This document shows, piece by piece, positions 62,201 through 64,000 of a DNA stretch of 64,000 bases. The DNA comes from Cinclus cinclus (Eukaryota; Chordata; Aves; Passeriformes; Cinclidae). How positions within the stretch are numbered: the first letter of the stretch is position 1; each line of letters begins with the position of its first letter. The stretch is from NCBI RefSeq assembly GCF_963662255.1, contig NC_085046.1:100891324-100955323 (forward strand), given 5' to 3'. The position numbers were made by a program, and so were the translations under genes. The notes beneath the pieces were generated by a model. The model was not told the origin of the DNA and did not search any database. It worked only from the letters and a program-made list of their open reading frames with translations.

Positions 62201-64000
62201 ATCACAAGGAATATACATTAAAAAAGCCCACCCAAACCAAACAAAACCCCACCTCTCTTGAGAATTTTTATTGGAGAGGGAAAAAAGGAGTGGGGAAGAG
62301 GAGAAGAAAAGAAAGAAAAGGGGAAGGAGAAGAAAGATTTTGTGATGAACACCTCTTTTTAGCAGAAATGTTTTCCTATATTTTCAAATGCAAATCGACT
62401 GCAAATGCCAGAATTCAGCCACTGGGATTTCATATGTATCCATACATATTAAAGGTATGTGTGTGCTTATGTGTGTATATGTACCTTAATCTATATATTT
62501 AGATATGGGCCAAATTTGGTTAAACACTCTGTAAAGAACAAAATGATGGCCCAGAAAGCAAAGAGTAAATGGTTGAACCATCAAGGACAACACATACAGG
62601 CAGACAGAATCCTGGGGGTGGCCGAGAAGACGATGAGTCAGGATTACTCAAGAGGATAAGCAGTTGCCTTGGTGCACCAACAGTGTAACCCTGATCCATT
62701 TCTTGATAGGCTTTACAGGAAAAGAGAGTTTCGTGCAGGAATCCAAAGGAGGATAGAGAGATGGCTGCACAGATGTTTATATGAAACTCTTCCCACACAT
62801 GAAGGTAGCCTGAGAGAAATGCGAAGTGATTTAATATATGGACATTGAAAGCTGACACTATCAGATCAGACCGGCTTCTTCAAGCAAATAAGCAAAAATA
62901 GATAATACCTTAGATAATAAATAAAAGAACATGCATGAGTTCCATGTGCAGCAGTGTTTTTGAGCCCGAGGTCCTTATACCCGTAACAGTTTTAATTGAA
63001 AAGATGTCACAAATCAAACTACAGAATAACCTGCTGTAAATATTTCTAGGTGGATATCTTGTGTTTAACATGCAGGTTTGCAAAGATTTATGTAGTAATT
63101 TATGTAAATACTACACTTCTACTTTATGGAAATGTCTTGCTGATTGCTATGGACTCTTCTGAGATACATCTTGTAGATAACAATGCAGGTGTCTTTTATC
63201 ACATGAAAAGGATCTTGTCAAGGAGTCTTCCATTTTTATCCTTCCATCCCTACCTTGAAGGAGTGGTGTGGTGTTTGTAGTGTTTTTAACTTGAGACAGA
63301 GTGTGAGAATGTGAGTTCATCATTCTTCAGTTCTTTACTTCCCAGTGCCTGTAAGGGTACTTAAGCTGACTATGAGAATTCCAGCACAAAACCTGCTAGA
63401 ACATTTTGGCAGGTGTTATATTCTTTGCTCCTTAACATCTAATAAAGCAAGTCTGTCATGAAAATTTTCTTCCATAATTAGGCGTTCTGGTTTGGAATGG
63501 CCACTCATCTGCAAGAGTCAGCATCTGTCCTACACTTAAAACGTTCTCTGTCTGCCTCATCCGTGAACAGTGGCAGGGAATCTTACCATCAACTTGAACT
63601 TTGGATGAGGCCATGAAGGACTACCTCTGGATTTACTGAGACCAACAAGCTTAGAAATACCTGGTTACTTATTCATTAAATGGGATTTTTCATTGTGTGT
63701 TGGCATGAAGACATTTTTTTGGTTTTAATTAAATTATTTCCCCCTCTACCATGTGTGTGCCACTGTATGAGCCAAAGGTTTTGCCAGAGTTCCTACTCAC
63801 GGAGGAAGAGACCTTTCCTGATGGCTCCTAGTGACGGTGCTGGAACCAACTGTGCCTGAGGAGCAAAGTGTGATGTTCTACAGGTAAAACCAAACACAAA
63901 AACTCCTGCAATTCCTGAACAATTATAATTTGTAATGCACTGATCCTTGTTATCTGTGCTATTTAAAGACCACATGCTCCTGCCTACAGAGAAAGAGCCA
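53265..64000. other. Distal upstream flank, no gene recognised
   Basis: About 10.7 kb of AT-rich sequence with no exon that could be tied to a known protein, no CpG island, no recognised LINE and no RNA gene. In mammals the gene upstream of RAB31 is PPP4R1, transcribed divergently. None of its sequence is recognised here, so its promoter is presumably further right. A 12-bp-stem hairpin lies at 61578-61606, and a purine-rich stretch at 62275-62340. Confidence 0.6.

Noticed and set aside
1..64000. CRISPR arrays, tRNA/rRNA genes, bacterial operons
   Set aside because: No regularly spaced repeats, no cloverleaf genes recognised, and the composition and splicing are clearly vertebrate.

Overview
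The window is nuclear DNA from a vertebrate, almost certainly a bird and probably a songbird. Three things point that way: split exons with GT/AG splice sites, many CR1 LINE fragments (the dominant avian and reptile retrotransposon), and two LTRs that resemble passerine ERV LTR families. There is no bacterial, phage, plasmid or CRISPR content.

Only one gene can be supported: RAB31, on the minus strand. It encodes a small Rab5/Rab22-subfamily GTPase of the trans-Golgi/endosome system. Six of its expected seven coding exons are present, at 47464-47426, 20855-20776, 18623-18542, 8500-8429, 6582-6476 and 3899-3790. All six join in phase and give residues 1-163 plus the first base of codon 164. 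They include all five GTPase boxes. The last exon (hypervariable tail and C-terminal prenylation cysteines) is not seen and should lie left of base 1. Introns 1 to 5 are about 26.6, 2.2, 10.0, 1.8 and 2.6 kb.

Layout: 1-3789 is intron 6, with a long decayed CR1. 3790-20855 holds exons 6 to 2 and their introns, with CR1 coding-region fragments in introns 5 and 3. 20856-47425 is the large first intron, with several CR1 3' ends and a ~1.06 kb ERV LTR in the same orientation as RAB31. About 46550-47690 is a CpG island carrying the promoter and exon 1. A CR1 3' fragment begins about 225 bp upstream of the start codon. From 48116 to 64000 is upstream flank without a recognisable gene. It contains a (TTTTG)n tract, a perfect 42-unit (TTTCC) array, another CR1 tail and a plus-strand solo LTR.

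No undescribed biological system was found. The most interesting local points are a nine-codon upstream ORF whose stop overlaps the first RAB31 AUG, two tandem AUGs of which the second has the better context, the long polypurine/polypyrimidine pentamer array, and the retroelements at the promoter and in intron 1.
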